From Atherix ibis (Eukaryota; Arthropoda; Insecta; Diptera; Athericidae): DNA of 64,000 nt. The position numbers and the translations under genes are program-made. Under the pieces are notes generated by a model. That model did no database searches. It was not told the DNA's origin and was given only the letters and a program-made list of their open reading frames with translations. Within the stretch, counting starts at the first letter, position 1; every line of letters begins with the position of its first letter. The stretch covers positions 30,640,167 to 30,704,166 of the forward strand of contig OY282610.1 of NCBI GenBank assembly GCA_958298945.1, written 5' to 3'. Shown here in pieces: positions 1 through 12,671 of the stretch.

Positions 1-149
1 ATACCATAATTTTTTTATTTCCTAAAGACTTTTTAGGTATTTAGGTATAAAAAAAATAACGGTTAACTGTGCTGTTCGGAAAGTACAGTAAAATTCATTT
101 AGCATTAAGTTTGCCATTTTTAGATATTAAGTGATGAGCTACCACATAA

Positions 150-1140
150 TCCACTAAATTTGCGAATATATATGCCGATTGAGTGCTGAAAGAATAGGCA
201 TTCTTTAAAAAGGCAATAAATTTAAAAAAAAAAAAATTCTCATCAGTGATTAGGTCAATTTTTCATTTGGTGAATACGTCAATAAGTAGAATAAACGCAC
301 GTAAGGCTCTAAAAACCCACAAGTAACTATGGAAATGCCATTGTATCTTCGAAAAAAGACTGTCTACGAGCAGACATTTTTATTTGATCTATATGAGGTT
401 TGCAGATATTTTTTTTAAAAAATAAAGAAGGAGAGAACGTTACCGTCAATTCGGAACATTTTATTTGGTCTGTATGAGATTTTGACAAAATGGCAATTGA
501 AGCCACATAAAAAAAAGAAATTTTGGATTTATCGTGCTAAAAAATTCTCATAATGTATTATTTCGAGATTTAATCGAAAAATTCCAGATCGATTCCTTTT
601 GACTACTTTTTAAGAGCCTTCCATGCAAAATAACCGCATGTAAGGCTTTAAAAACCCACAAGTTATTATGGAAATGCTATTGTATGTTTGAAAAGAAACT
701 GTCTGTGTGCAGAAAATTTTATTTGGTCTATAGGAGATTTGCAGATACTTCTTTGAATATAAAAAAGGAGAGAACGTCACCGTCAATTCGAAACATTTTA
801 TTTGGTCTGTGTGAGGTTTTTACAAAATGGCCATCTAAGCCACACACCAAAAAAGAAATTTCGCACTAAAAAATTTCCATAACGCATAATTTCGAGGTTT
901 AATGATGTCGAGTCATGCAATTTGAACCTTTTTAACTTTTTTTTGTAAAACTTTGCAAAAAAATGATGTTAATGTAGATGATTTTTAAGCTGGAAAGCAT
1001 TTGAAGCTTAAAAGTCATTCGTTAAGTAATGGCCAAATTACAGCTCAAAAAGTGCTAAAAAGTAATCAAAATTATCAAGTCCTGCAAAAAGTCATATGGG
1101 AGTCATTTGAATTTGATAAGCAACCCAAAATGTTAAATAA
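150..1140 (+). pseudogene. Decayed DD41D/rosa-like transposase, copy A
   Basis: Relic of an IS630/Tc1/mariner transposase (cut-and-paste DNA transposition). Seen in plus-strand frames: KFANIYAD followed by a stop near 150-190; SD-stop-VNFSFGEYVNK near 240-295, matching the family block SDEAHF..GYVNKQN that carries the first catalytic Asp; GSKNPQVTMEMPLY near 315; GENVTVNS near 430 and again near 770; ESCNLNL near 908 (degenerate PPRSCDLTPLD, the third catalytic region); and IKSCKKSYGSHLNLI near 1075-1125, the C-terminal block. The order is correct for one transposase, but stops and frameshifts occur throughout. The central part is present twice. Family membership is inferred from motifs; DD41D/rosa is my best guess because the Asp spacing cannot be measured in a broken copy. 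Confidence 0.7.
294..905 (+). repeat. Imperfect tandem duplication inside copy A
   Basis: Two diverged copies of about 275-290 bp: roughly 294-585 and 632-905. Both contain, in order, an AAGGCT(C/T)TAAAAACCCACAAG block, a TATGGAAATGC block, AAGGAGAGAACGT(T/C)ACC and CATTTTATTTGGTCTGT. They cover the middle of the transposase relic, so the duplication is of transposon sequence and not host coding sequence. Confidence 0.75.
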
Positions 1141-2567
1141 GGATAGAATATCATATAAAATTATAAAATAAAAATATGTAATTTAAACATAGAGTCCATA
1201 TTTTTTATGTTAGAGCTTTTTACAAGAACATATCCAATTATCTTTTATAGAAAATTTTAAAACTAATACCAGGAATTAGTTTTGAAACAAATAAATTTAT
1301 TCATATTTTAATTATTGGAATAAAGCCTAACAAAGTATAAAATAATAAAAAATAGAGAAAAAATATATAAAATAGTTTTATAAAAACCAAATTGTTCAGT
1401 ATAAGACAAAATTATGGCAAAAAATTCCATTTTAATGTAAACAGTCTCCTTTTTAAGCGTTTACTATACTTTTACTATGAAAGCTTATTTTTCCAAAAAA
1501 TTATTCTAAAAACTTTTTGTGAAAATTAAAATTTAGTATTTATTTTTAATAGTTAGTTATGTTATATTGTATAATATCTTATCTAAAATTAACATAAAAA
1601 TCTCTAGAAACGAAGGTGAATTTCATTCAAGGTCATGACGTAGCAAAAATTGTTAAGGATCTATGTACCTTACGGAAAATGGAGAAAACTCAACCCTTTC
1701 AAAATGTTTTATGTAAGCTTTTTTAACAGTTTTTTTTTTCTAAATGAAGATCTAGAAAACATTTTTTGTATATGTTTTTATGTGTGAATTTGTTTTTATT
1801 TTGTTTTTTATTTTTTTTATTTTTTTTTGCTGGTTAGGCCTCCAACATGGATGGTTAGTTTTTCCGTTTTCGAGATTGTTTATTTGTTTAACTGAAACTG
1901 TGCATACTTTTGTAAGAATTTATCTCAGTACTAAATTATTAAATTACAAACTCAGCATGCACTGTTTTAAAACAATATTTTTTTTTCATCTGAATTTTTT
2001 TGAGATTTTTTTTTTTGGTGGTGGGAAGGGGGGATTTTTCAATAGTTAAAAGTGTTTTTGGTTAGTGCTTTTTGCTCGAAAATAAATAAATAGTAAAACT
2101 ATGAACGTATACATATTCTAAATTGACCTAGAAAATATAATAGGTTTATAAACATTTTTGGGTTTATTTATGCTTTTTTTTTGCTGTTCATTTTTTTTTC
2201 TATTTCCCTCATAGTGAGATGTGATCTCATTAAAACTTTTGCGTAGCAAATAATAAAATTTTCTTAACTAAATAAAAATTGCAAGGGATGAATTGTAAAG
2301 ATTTTCAATTTGATTATAAGGAAATTTGCTATTTATTCAAGACGAAAATATACTATTAAATTTTTTTTTAGAAGTATAAAAAAATAAGAACCACGTTTGT
2401 ATCTAACATATTCTACTTGGAGATGTAAACTGCTACCTAAATAACATATAAAGGAACATCCAATTTGCTTTGATGGAAAGTAAAGTTCTATAAGCTATGT
2501 TTAAATTTAGATATGAATTAAAAATCAATTCAATTATATTTTTAATATTTTGCCATTTAGTAAAATA

Positions 2568-3165
2568 TATAAATTTATTCAAATAACTACTATAAACTTT
2601 TTTGCAAAACTCGATCCTTTTGAGGTCCTTGGTGATGATTTTTTTTTTACATATTTTTGGGCATTTTTTGATAGATTTTTTTAAATGTTCAAAACTTAAA
2701 AAAGTTTTGCCAAAACAAATTTTTTTTAGAAAAGCTTAGAAGAAAATATCTAATAGCGTCAAATCGCATGATCTTGGAGGTCAAATGAAATCACCAAATC
2801 TCGATATTATGCGTCCTGGGAGCTTTTTTTTAGTGCAATAAAGATAAAATTTGACATTTAATGTATTATATAGTCTAAATAAAATTCTTTAAGTTTAAAC
2901 GAAATATATTTGGTTATCTTACGGTCATAACGTCTAAAATTTTTCATTTTCAAAATACCTTCAGACCAAAATGCACACTAGACTGTTAATGACTTATCTT
3001 GTAGATGCTCAGAACTCCATATAAAATAGTTTAGCTTATTTACATATCCACTAAGGGAGAAATGAACCCCATTCCTGCAGAAAATTTGTTAGTAAAATCT
3101 CCTGTTCCAGCCATCCAATTGGCATATCTTTTCGCAAATTCAGTGCTTATTTTAATGAATAAACT
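2568..3165 (-). pseudogene. Decayed DD41D/rosa-like transposase, copy B
   Basis: Best preserved relic of its family in the window, read on the minus strand from 3165 down to 2568. Seen: FAKRYANW near 3110-3141; HFSLSGYVNKLNYFIW near 3040 (first catalytic block, acidic residue lost); RIISRFGDF then stop then PPRSCDLTLLD near 2760-2813 (third catalytic block with its Asp); then a long single-frame stretch ending in KRIEFCKKVYSSYL, which matches the family C-terminus. The last 250 bp holds one frame with two stops, one being TGA in place of the expected Trp codon before PPRSCDL. The pattern suggests decay by point mutation at this end and indels upstream. Confidence 0.75.
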
Positions 3166-6120
3166 ATTTTTATTATTAAATATCAAATTTTTTACTAAAT
3201 AAATATTACTCCAAATGAGATTTTATTTTAAAAGATTTATCAAAAAACGAGACTATACTTATCTAATCGTAAAATACGAGTAGATAATATTGATTCTAAA
3301 TATAAAGAATATATTATAAAAAAATTATACCAAATTTTCAAAAGATATTTTTTCAAAGAATTTTTATAGTAAAAAAAATGAAGATGAATTGAAAAAAAAT
3401 TACAATTTATTGTAAGAAAGGCATTTTTATTTTATTTTTTACACAAGAAAAATGTAAAAAATAAATTTTTTTTTTCAAAAGATTTTATAAAAAATTATTA
3501 TAAAAAGTTTAATTTTTTTTTTTAGTTTAGCATCTATTGAAAATTTTCAATATTACAAAATGGCGCTTTCTCTAAATAAGTAGTTATGCTTTTTTGTAAG
3601 CATAAAATCCTTTCTAACTTTTTTTTTTCACCTGAGAATTATATTAGTTTTTCTTCTTGTAATTGAAAAAAAAAAATATAGAAAACCGATTGAAAAAAAA
3701 TTCTTAAGTATGTATTGAAAATTTTGAATTTTACAAAATGGCGCTTTCTCTAAATACGTGGTTATGTTTTTTTTGTAAGCATAAAATCCTTTGTAACTTT
3801 TCATATCAATTTTTTTTCTTCTTGTAATTGAAAAAAGTTTTATGTTTTTTTTTGAAATACCAAACGGAAAATTAATATAAAATTTGGTTCCCTCAAATTT
3901 TATTTATATCATTTTAATTTTTAAAAAATATATCAAATCGATTGAAAAAAAATTCCTAATTTAATTGTAAAATTAAGAATATTGTTAAATCGATTTTATT
4001 TGTCTTTTTTCAATTAAATTAAATTAAATCGAAATGAACGCAATTTAATGTAAATGTTTGAATTTTTGAAACTTTTTTTTTTTTAAATTAAATCTTATTT
4101 TTAAAAAAAGTAAGTACATCTCATATTTAATGGATATTAGACTATAATGCTTATAATCAAAATAAATCGAATGCATATTTATGAAATAGCTAAAAACAAA
4201 TCTTTAATTGAGAAATCAAAATTTAAATTTTAATAGTAAAAATAGGAATTTTATAAATTTTTCTGTAGATATCCATACTCTAGACTAGAACTTGTGTAAA
4301 TTATCATCTTGACATTTGAACAATTTTAATAAATCAAAATTTCCCCCATGTTTAAAGAAAATATTGCTGTCAATAAATTATATTGGAAAATAAATTTTTC
4401 CCAAATCATTTTTTTTTTGGCAAAATTATTGAAGTAAAAATTTATTAATAAATAAATATTGAAAATTAACAAGAAAAAGAAGAATAAGAAGACGAAGGAA
4501 AAAAAAACAAACCATAAATAAACTCACTATGAATAATATGTACTAAATGGGGTTGATTGGTCCAGGAGAGTTTTTTTTTTTTTTTTTGGCTTGAATACTA
4601 TGAACTAATCATATGGAAAGCCATCTGCTACTATAATCATAACTGCTTCGGATAATCAAATAATTTTGAAAGCTTTCAAGTTATTTATTTTCGATATATT
4701 TTCTTGTTTGTAATATTTTCCAAACTAAATTTTAAAATTAATTTTTTTTTTATAATTTAATAACTATCACAAGCACAAATAAATAATCTTAATAAAATAT
4801 TCAGTATTAAAAAAAAATATTTAAAAATTTTTAATGGAAATCAAATCTACAAAAAAAACAACACAAATCACAAAATTTTAATAACTCGATGAGAATATTT
4901 TATTAATTTTTTTTTTGCACTAATCAACACTAATAAATTATAATATATAATAGCAAAAAAAAAAAAAACAAAATTTTTTTCACAAAATATTCGAATACGT
5001 TTTTTATATTATTAAATAGACGAGATGATATCGAAAAGAAAACAAACTATTTATTTTTTGATGAAAATTGGCAAAGAAAACTTTTTTTTAATTATTATTA
5101 TTATTATTTTTTTTAATAAAAACTAAGTTTAAATTTTATTTTGAAACAATTTTAATACATATTCGAAATAATTTAGAAAATAGAAAATAGAAAAGTTTCG
5201 AACAAAAGAAATTTTGACAGATTTTCAAAACAGGCACGCGAGAGAGAGTCAGTCAAAAGATCAACTTTTCGAACGTATTTAAACAATTTGACTGGAAAAT
5301 TATCGGACGATTTGGGTTGGCGAAAAACAACTGCTACCCAATGTGTGGATATATTTGCATAAGAATGAATACGTATAGAAAGAAAAGTTGGGGCAGTGGG
5401 AAATTATGAAAATCAAACAAAGAGAGTATCCCCCCATATTGCGCTCATTCTTGTAACTACATGTATTTTTGGGGAAAATTGAAATAATTCTTGTACTTCT
5501 GTTCGGTTTTTTCCTTTTTATTTTTCATTTCGTGTTGTTTTTAAATATCCTTTTTTTTTTTTGAACGGTTTTTGTTCCTCATTTTAGCTGATGATGAGTA
5601 AATGTTAAAAATAATAAAAAAAACCAAAAAAAAAACAAACAAAAGGATTAAATAAGAAATTGTTAAGAAATAAAAATTGACCAAGAAGTGAGTATGCTTC
5701 TTGTAAAAGTTTCTATGAGAGTTGATGTGTATGATAAATTGAAATTGGAAGGAATTAATTAAGTAAAAAAAAAACAAATTAGAAAGAATGGATATTCAGA
5801 AAATCTCTGCATTCCTTAATAAAAATCCTGTGTTTTTTCCCGGAAAAATTTCCACTTAATACTTGGAATATATTTGGTTAATTTTTAAATTTTCTTTTCT
5901 AAGAAAATAAACAATTTAAAAAGAAATGAAATTATTACTGAATATCGTTACTTTTTAACTTAAGTAATATCATACAATTTATATAAGATAGAATGTCATT
6001 TAAAAACTGTTATTTAACAATTGTTAACAAAATATATTATTTAAAATTAAATTTTTCGTTAGCTTTGAATTTACCATTTAACTTTTTTAAATTGTTAAGC
6101 TATAAAAATCTGCATTAATT
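3166..6120. other. A+T-rich non-coding stretch
   Basis: No gene found. Long A and T runs dominate. It contains a 178-bp-period duplication near 3.5-3.8 kb, annotated separately, and a less A+T-rich patch at about 5220-5470 with mixed sequence but no convincing frame. The minus frame at 5541-5777 encodes mostly Phe, Ile, Lys and Asn and looks like a by-product of composition. Confidence 0.6.
3523..3815 (+). repeat. Two-copy direct repeat, period 178 bp
   Basis: A 26-bp block starting TTACAAAATGGCGCTTTC is identical at 3553-3578 and 3731-3756. Similarity extends on both sides: (T)ATTGAAAATTTT before it and GTAAGCATAAAATCCTTT after it. The GGCGC core stands out in otherwise A+T-rich DNA. Origin unknown. 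Confidence 0.8.
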
Positions 6121-6124
6121 TTGA

Positions 6125-6860
6125 GAAAAGATACGCCGATCGGGCTTTGGATGGTGATTTTTTAAAATTAAATTTGCTTTATTTACCGCCCTGGAAGGGA
6201 TTATGTCGAAATAATTCTAAATCTATAAGTTTCTTAGCTTTTATGAACTGATTTTCATTTGAGATTTTTTAGTGGCGTTACTATTAACAGAACTGAGTAC
6301 AGTCAGGTTATTTGATTGATTTTTCATGATAAAAGATACTAAAACATAGTATTTATTAAGCTTTAAATTAAAAAAATCAGATAATTACCAGAAAATGTAT
6401 GAACAATTTTAAAAAACTTATTATAAAAGTAGTAATTCTACACCAGGCGCATTTAGCGCTTTAAGAGGAGACTATGGTTATAAAAATGAGGCTTATTTTA
6501 GGATCAGTGGATATATCAATAATTAAATATGCATATACGGGACTCAGAAAATCCACAAATAACTGTAAAAAAAACTATTGTATTTAAAAAAAATTAATCT
6601 GGTATGCATATTGTTGTGAAGGTGTCAAGGACCAGTTTTTCTTTTAAAATGAAGGGAAAAGACCGCTTCCATCAATTCTAATCACTATTTCCATATGATT
6701 AGCGATTTTTTTAAACCTAAACTTAAAAGTTTAAATTTTTAGCCGAAACTTTTGTTTTTGGATAAATATTAAATTTTGGAATATTTAAAAACCAACACCG
6801 CTCACCTAATGGTCCAATTACAACCTGATATATGTAAAAACTTATCAAAAGTTGTCCAAA
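6125..6860 (+). pseudogene. Decayed DD41D/rosa-like transposase, copy C
   Basis: Plus-strand relic of the same family as copies A and B. Seen: RYADRALDGDFLK near 6130-6170, corresponding to FAKRYANW in copy B; about 300 bp of unrelated A+T-rich DNA; NEAYFRISGYINN near 6480-6520, the SDEAHF block with the catalytic Asp replaced by Asn; then, in another frame, DSENPQITV near 6540; and LQPDICKNLSKVV near 6820-6855 near the C-terminus. Stops are frequent. The 300-bp gap is probably an insertion. Confidence 0.65.
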
Positions 6861-7194
6861 AAGAATATTATATTAATATAAATATTATTATATACTATGT
6901 ATAATGGTAAAATTAAAGTATTACAATTGTTAAAAAATTTAATAAAATACCAATTTTATTATATATTTTATTTAACTATACTTTCTATAGTAAAAATTGG
7001 ATAATTATTTAAAATGATTTTTTTTCGAGAAATTTCTACTAAAAATAATAGTTAAAATACAATACATTAAAAAAAAATTCGAAAATTGTTTTTTTTAAAT
7101 TCTGAAAATTTTTAAGGACTTTAATGCCTACATTAAAAATATATTTTTCATGTGATGAGCTACTCGCCAATAATTCTTGAGCTACTCGATATTT

Positions 7195-7457
7195 TTCAGT
7201 TTTATATTTTTACTGTAAGAAGATAACACGATAAATTTTGGTTTTATTGCACGAAAATTGGTCACCAAGATCATGTGATTTGATACCACTGGAATTTTTC
7301 TTATAAGACTATGTATAAAATCTTGTTTACACAAATAATCTTCAAACTAAAGAGAATTTAGAAACCAACATTCCTCACGTATTCGACGAATTATTACCAG
7401 AAATATGCAAACAAATTATCAAAAATTACCTCAAAAGGAGCAAAGTCTTGCAAAAAG
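7195..7457 (+). pseudogene. Decayed DD41D/rosa-like transposase C-terminus, copy D
   Basis: From 7256 one plus-strand frame reads NWSPRSCDLIPLEFFL, a stop, DYV, a stop, then an open stretch with NIPHVFDELLPEICKQII and KRSKVLQK. This is the family C-terminal block (NWPPRSCDLTPLDFFLWGYVK and the following helices), with Glu where the third catalytic Asp is expected. Stops fall where Trp-Gly and Lys are expected. About 60 codons stay in one frame, so this is one of the clearest copies. It lies about 400 bp downstream of copy C in the same orientation, and the two could be parts of a broken pair. Confidence 0.75.
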
Positions 7458-10400
7458 TTTTGTTCCCGCAATAGACCAATAAAAATAAATAGAATAAAAT
7501 AAATTACAACATTTACAAAAATAAAAATTTACCAAAACAAAAAACCTTAACAGGGCAAAAAAAAAAAATTCTACAAAATTAAGGTAAATAAATAAAAAAT
7601 ATTACGATAGCCAATTTAATGTAAATGAAAATAAACAAGAATTTTCTCGTTGGGTCTTTTCCGATGGAAATTTGTTGCAAATTAGGTGGAAAGGTGTAAC
7701 CATTAGCTTTGAGCTTTTAAACAAAACAAAAAGAAATTTTAAAAATAAGTGTTTCGTATGTTAATATTCTTAAAAAATATTGTTTGTTATAAATTTAAAA
7801 AAAAAAATTAAAATTTAAAAAAAAATATTTGCTTCAATTTTTTAAAAGAAAAAAACACTTTTTCTAGAGCTGGTTTGTCTTTCCAAATTAAAATAATATT
7901 TAAAAGGACAATAACTAAACTGATAATAAAATAATTTATTCAAACCAAAAAAAAATAGAAAACATTATTAATAATTAGAGAAAATTAATTAAATTTTAAT
8001 CTACAATAAAAAATATTTATTTAAGATTGAAAAAAATTTTGGTAGATACTTTTTATCACTTCTGTAGCTCAATAAATTATCAATACCGGAAACGTCACGG
8101 AGCCAAAACATTTTCCTTTTTCTTCTTCGGCGATCAGTTAAATTTGTTTTCTTCACTTTAATTAATTTTTTTTCTATTCACAATAAACTTCTATTTTAAT
8201 TGAAATAGAAAAAAAAACAATTTTTTTTTGGTAATTACTTTTTTGGCTGGAAATTTTATGTTTCAAGGACTATTTATTCTTTGTTAACATTTTATTTGTA
8301 TTTGTTTTTAATTAATTTAAACTCTTTATGCTTTTTATACATTTTTAACAGGTTTTTTTTCCACTAAAACTTTTGGTTTCTGTAAAATAAAATTAACACA
8401 ATAATATTATTTTATATTTTAGCAACTATTTTCTTTTTGAAATTTTAATTTTATAAAAAAAAAATTTTTAAAGAACATTTAAAATATTTGAAAAGAAAAA
8501 AAAATAAGGTGAAACGTTTTCATTTTTCCCTTTAACTTTTTTTAAAATTTCGAATCCTTTTAAAATATTATTCTCTTTATTAGATTCTTTTTTAAAATAC
8601 ACTAACTACAATATATTGATGTGAACAATTATTTTTTATAAATTGTATATATTTTGTCACAAAATTAATTTCTACCAAAAAATAAAGAATTTCAAAATAT
8701 TTTTTAACACTAACTGATAGTTTAAAAATTATTTAATATTTTCAAGAAAAAAATGTTTAATACATTTATTTATATTTTCTTGTTTAAAAATTTCTAATTT
8801 AATTAAAAGAAAGTTAAATTTTGTCTCTTTAGATATGATTTAAATTTTTTTAATTCTTTTATGCTTTTAAATTAACAACATCCGACTTTTTATTAATTTC
8901 TATATTTTCGATTGGAAATTTATTATTTTTCAATTAATTAATTAATTAACTTTTAAAAAAACCAGTTCTTTTTTTGTTTTTTTTTTTGGTAAAGATTTTT
9001 ATTATTTTTATCAATTTGATACAGGAATTTTTTTTTTTTAAAGTTTTTTAAAGAATTTTTTTTTAACGAAAATTTATTAAATTATAAGTAATTTTTTTTT
9101 TTGATTATTTTTAATTGTATTTTTGATTTTTTTTCTTTAAATATTTTAATAAATTAATTTATTTTCATATATTAATTTTTGATAATTTTTTTAACACTTT
9201 TTTTTAACAATTGATTAGAAAAAAAATAAACTAACCCGAAAAATATTTTTATATAAACTTTTTAATTTAGAATAAATTTTATTAATGTTTAAGTAATGTA
9301 TTAAATATTTTTTGTATATTTTTGAAATGTTTTTTTCTTCCGGTTATTTATAATTTTTAAGCGGACTTTTTGTTAAAAAATGTTCATACTAATTGAAGAT
9401 TATATTTTATTTTATTAATATTTTAATATTTTTAATTATAAACAATTTATTTATTATTATAATGGCTTTAGTTTACTCGTAATACTCTTAAAAAAAATTT
9501 AACTATCAAAAAAAACCTTTTTTTTAAAGAAAAACCTAAATAATTTTTTTCTTTAATTGAACCTTTTTTTTCAATTATCATAATTTTAACATTTACTAAT
9601 AAAAAAAATAGTTTTTTATTCCAATTATCTATAAATTATGAATTTTTTTTTTTAAAACTATTATTTTTAATATTTTTAATTCAATAAAAAATATATTTTC
9701 ACCGTTAGCAATAGTAAAAATTAAAAGAAAACAATATACTAATTTCTTAAAATTCTATTAAAAAAACTTTTCCATTTTTGATAATTAAAAATCAAAAATT
9801 TGAAGCCGGCTTTATTTTTTTTATATATGTACAATATTTATTTATTTACCTATCCGAAGCACCTACGAGTTTTTTGTTTATAAATATTTTGTTTTTTTTT
9901 TGTATTGTTTTTGTTTTAATTGATGCGTCATTGTTATTTATCTTTTTCTCTGATAAAGAGTCTCTCTCTCTATTATAAATATTTCTTATTGTTTATTTAT
10001 AAATATATTTATTGTTTGTTTATATATATATATATTTAAAATAACTAAAAAAGAAACAAAAATAATTTGTTGTTTTCTTTTTCAATTACTTGACTTGATG
10101 AAAATGTGAAAAATTTATTTGAACTAAACTATCTGTACAACGACACGTGTTGAAATGAGTAAAAATTCACGACGAGAAACGGGAAAACTTCGAGATATGC
10201 GTGATTGCCTGAGGGCAGGAAAATTGCTTTGCTGGACTTGGAAAAACTTGTGAAAAAATAAGAGACGGAAATGAAAAGTCCACAAGAGTCGATGGATTAC
10301 AAAAAAGAAAAGAAAAACAAAACACGATTATATCTACGCGTGCATTTGTACGTATATATACATATGTACATATGTGGGATAAATGAATAGAATTGAATAT

Positions 10401-11397
10401 TTTCCATGTTATTATTTTTTCTGTATTAGAAAAGGAGGGAAAAGCTTAAACAAAACAAAGCAAATCTAAAATGTGCAAAGAAGTACTAACTAACTAACTC
10501 ACTAGGAATGTTCCTTCGGAGAAATGTAATGGAGAAAAAAAGAGAGAACAACACCCGATGAGAGAAAAAAGGAACGAATGGACGAGGTGGAAGGCAAATT
10601 CAACACTCAAAATATCCGTGAGTATTGAGGAATAAATCGCTGGTGGCTGGATTGATGAGAGACACGGAAGAGATTTTCGGTCGGCGGGAAATGCGCTTCA
10701 GATTTTCCAAACATTTTCCACTCCATTCATTATTACATATTTCATTTTCTTTCTCTCTCTTTTTTTCTCTCTTCTTTTTTTTTTGAATATCTTATTCTTG
10801 TTAGGAACAGAATTACGACGTGACTATACTTGTTGTCAAAAATTGACGAATCGCCAGACAAAAAAGAACTAAACCCAATTGCAACGAGTAAACAAATGTC
10901 ATCTGATCAGTTTCTTATTTATTTTTCAAGCTTTATTCAATTTTTTTTTATTATTGTAGTTTAAATAATCTCATCTATCCATTTATCTTGACTTTAATTT
11001 TAATTTCAACGATGCTGCTACATAAGAAAACACGGAAATGTGTGGCAATACCACAACGCCGACTATAAAATTAGAAATTAGATATAATTCGACGATAATG
11101 TTGTTTGTGGCGTTAACGTCGGACTCGTTATTTTGTGAATTCGTATAGAATTGTGAAGGTTTTAAACATTTCGACAGTAAAAATTTCATGTCATTTATCT
11201 TCGGTTTGGTATTCCTTTTCTCTGTCGCTCTAATTTTCATCTTTCATTTTTTTTTTTTTTGCTATTAAAAGTTTTGTTTTTCTTCTCATTTTGTATTTGT
11301 TTTTTTTTTTTTTAATTTTTATGTTGGGGGCGTTAAGTACTCGGCTTTTTGTAGGCGTTTATCTAAGCATATGTGAACGATGGCTGCTTCTATTTAT
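7458..11397. other. A+T-rich non-coding stretch
   Basis: No gene found. 7.5-10.1 kb is almost entirely A/T homopolymer-rich. 10.1-10.9 kb is more mixed, with ordinary-looking unique sequence (for example near 10140-10310 and 10500-10720) that could be regulatory or old non-coding DNA, but no frame is convincing. The minus frame at 10983-11240 and plus frame at 9778-9978 have no recognisable motif. Confidence 0.55.
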
Positions 11398-11631
11398 GTA
11401 CACTGCAAACTAAAAGTCTGTTAACCACTTTGGTTTTTGGACAGAAATTTATATATGAAAAAACTTTTATTTATACATTAATTTTAATTAAATTATAATA
11501 ATTATTATAATTTGATTATAATATATGGGCGAGATGTTCTCAAATAAACCGTGTGGCCATTTTTGAAATGTCAAAAATCTCCGGTCACTGTCAGTTTGTA
11601 TTCAGTAAAGTTTACAATTTATTTATGGAAA

Positions 11632-11717
11632 TTATTCAATTATTTATCAAAATAAATCGTTATTTACCTCCAAGCTCATGCAATTTGATGCTGTTAGCAT
11701 TTTTTGGTAGAGCTATT
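11632..11717 (+). pseudogene. DD41D/rosa-like transposase fragment, copy E
   Basis: Plus-strand frame reads MEIIQLFIKINRYLPPSSCNL followed by MLLAFF, a degenerate version of the family block ending WPPRSCDLTPLD. It is about 90% similar over roughly 90 bp to copy G at 20334-20425, so both derive from the same sub-lineage. It lies inside the Tc1-like relic at 11398-12671, in opposite orientation. Confidence 0.6.
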
Positions 11718-11747
11718 AATATAATATAATAGAAACTTTATCTAATT

Positions 11748-12250
11748 TCAATTTGAATTGTTCTTTTTTTTTAACTTTAATTTCCAAAGCGAAACTTTTT
11801 TATTTTGTAGATAGTCTGCGAATAATTTCAAGCTATGATTAGGATCGTTATCCTGCTGTATAACGAATACTTCACTAATTAACCAAAATTCTTGTGGAAG
11901 AGCATTTTCGTTGGTGTTTTTAAAAAATTCTTTCAATTTGAACCAAGTTTCATATTCTATCCATAGGGAAGCAACAACAGCCCTGCGATGCATGCACATT
12001 CTTCATTTGAACCCAAAGATCTGGAACTTTGACTCATCCGTCCATTGTGCATTTCTATAGTCATCTGTGGTCCAGTTTTGATGAGATAAAGCTCAACCCA
12101 ACTTTTTTTTAAAAATTTTTTAAGACTGTAGTAATGGTTTTCTTACCATTACTATTAATTTTCTCTGAATTTTCTTTTCAGCGATTATTAAACTATTTCA
12201 TTTGAGATGGATTTGAGATGCAGTAAGTCTCCGGTTACTTCTACTTGTTG
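11748..12250 (-). pseudogene. Tc1-like transposase, broken
   Basis: Minus-strand frames show HQNWTTDDYRNAQWTDESKF near 12020-12080, the Tc1 block containing the first catalytic Asp (codon 12036-12038). FVIQQDNDPNHSLKLFADYL follows near 11800-11862, containing the second catalytic Asp (codon 11850-11852). The second block lies in an open frame of 83 codons starting ATG at 11999. A stop separates the two blocks, and the Arg-rich strand normally following the first is truncated. N-terminal to this, a weakly recognisable RKPLLQS resembles the Tc1 ARKKPLLS linker. The third acidic residue region is absent, so the product cannot be active. Confidence 0.75.
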
Positions 12251-12671
12251 TGTAAATTAATCGAACCTTGCATAAACTAGTAATTTTGAACCGTGGTGAA
12301 TTCCCATCTGATTATAACTTTTTTTTTAGTATTTCATGATTTTTTTCTATGCAATTTATCCTTTATATGTCTATACTGGACAATTTGTTAACTAATAAAA
12401 TTACTTGAACTTCCCGAAATAGCATCATAAAAATTTAACATTTATTTTTACCTGCAATAAATAAGTGCTGACAACTTTTTTTTTGGTATTTCAAATATTA
12501 ATTATATACTTAAATGCTAATATATTCTTTCTAATATAGTTGATAATATATTATACATCGAAAGAAATGAATTATAATTTCACGATTTATTTAGATTTTA
12601 CGAGTAACTAAGAATTTCTAGAGAATATGTTGTTATTAAGGTGTTAGCAAACTTTTGGCCTATAGTGTACA

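Larger units (their letters stand above)
11398..12671 (-). mobile_element. Tc1-like transposon relic with inverted ends
   Basis: Left end 11398 reads GTACACTGCAAACTAAAAGT; the reverse complement of the right end at 12671 reads GTACACTATAGGCCAAAAGT. The two run on similarly (CTGTTAACCA versus TTGCTAACAC). Start and composition fit Tc1-family terminal inverted repeats. Between them the minus strand carries Tc1 transposase motifs. Total length about 1.27 kb, shorter than a typical 1.6-kb Tc1 element. The C-terminal SPDLNP block is missing, and a fragment of another transposon (copy E) lies where it would be expected. Confidence 0.65.

Noticed and set aside
1780..2049. 89-codon plus frame rich in Phe/Ile/Leu
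   Set aside because: Runs through poly-T; composition alone explains it and there is no domain.
10983..11240. 85-codon minus frame as a small gene
   Set aside because: No domain or supporting context; ends in Lys/Leu alternation typical of A+T-rich chance frames.
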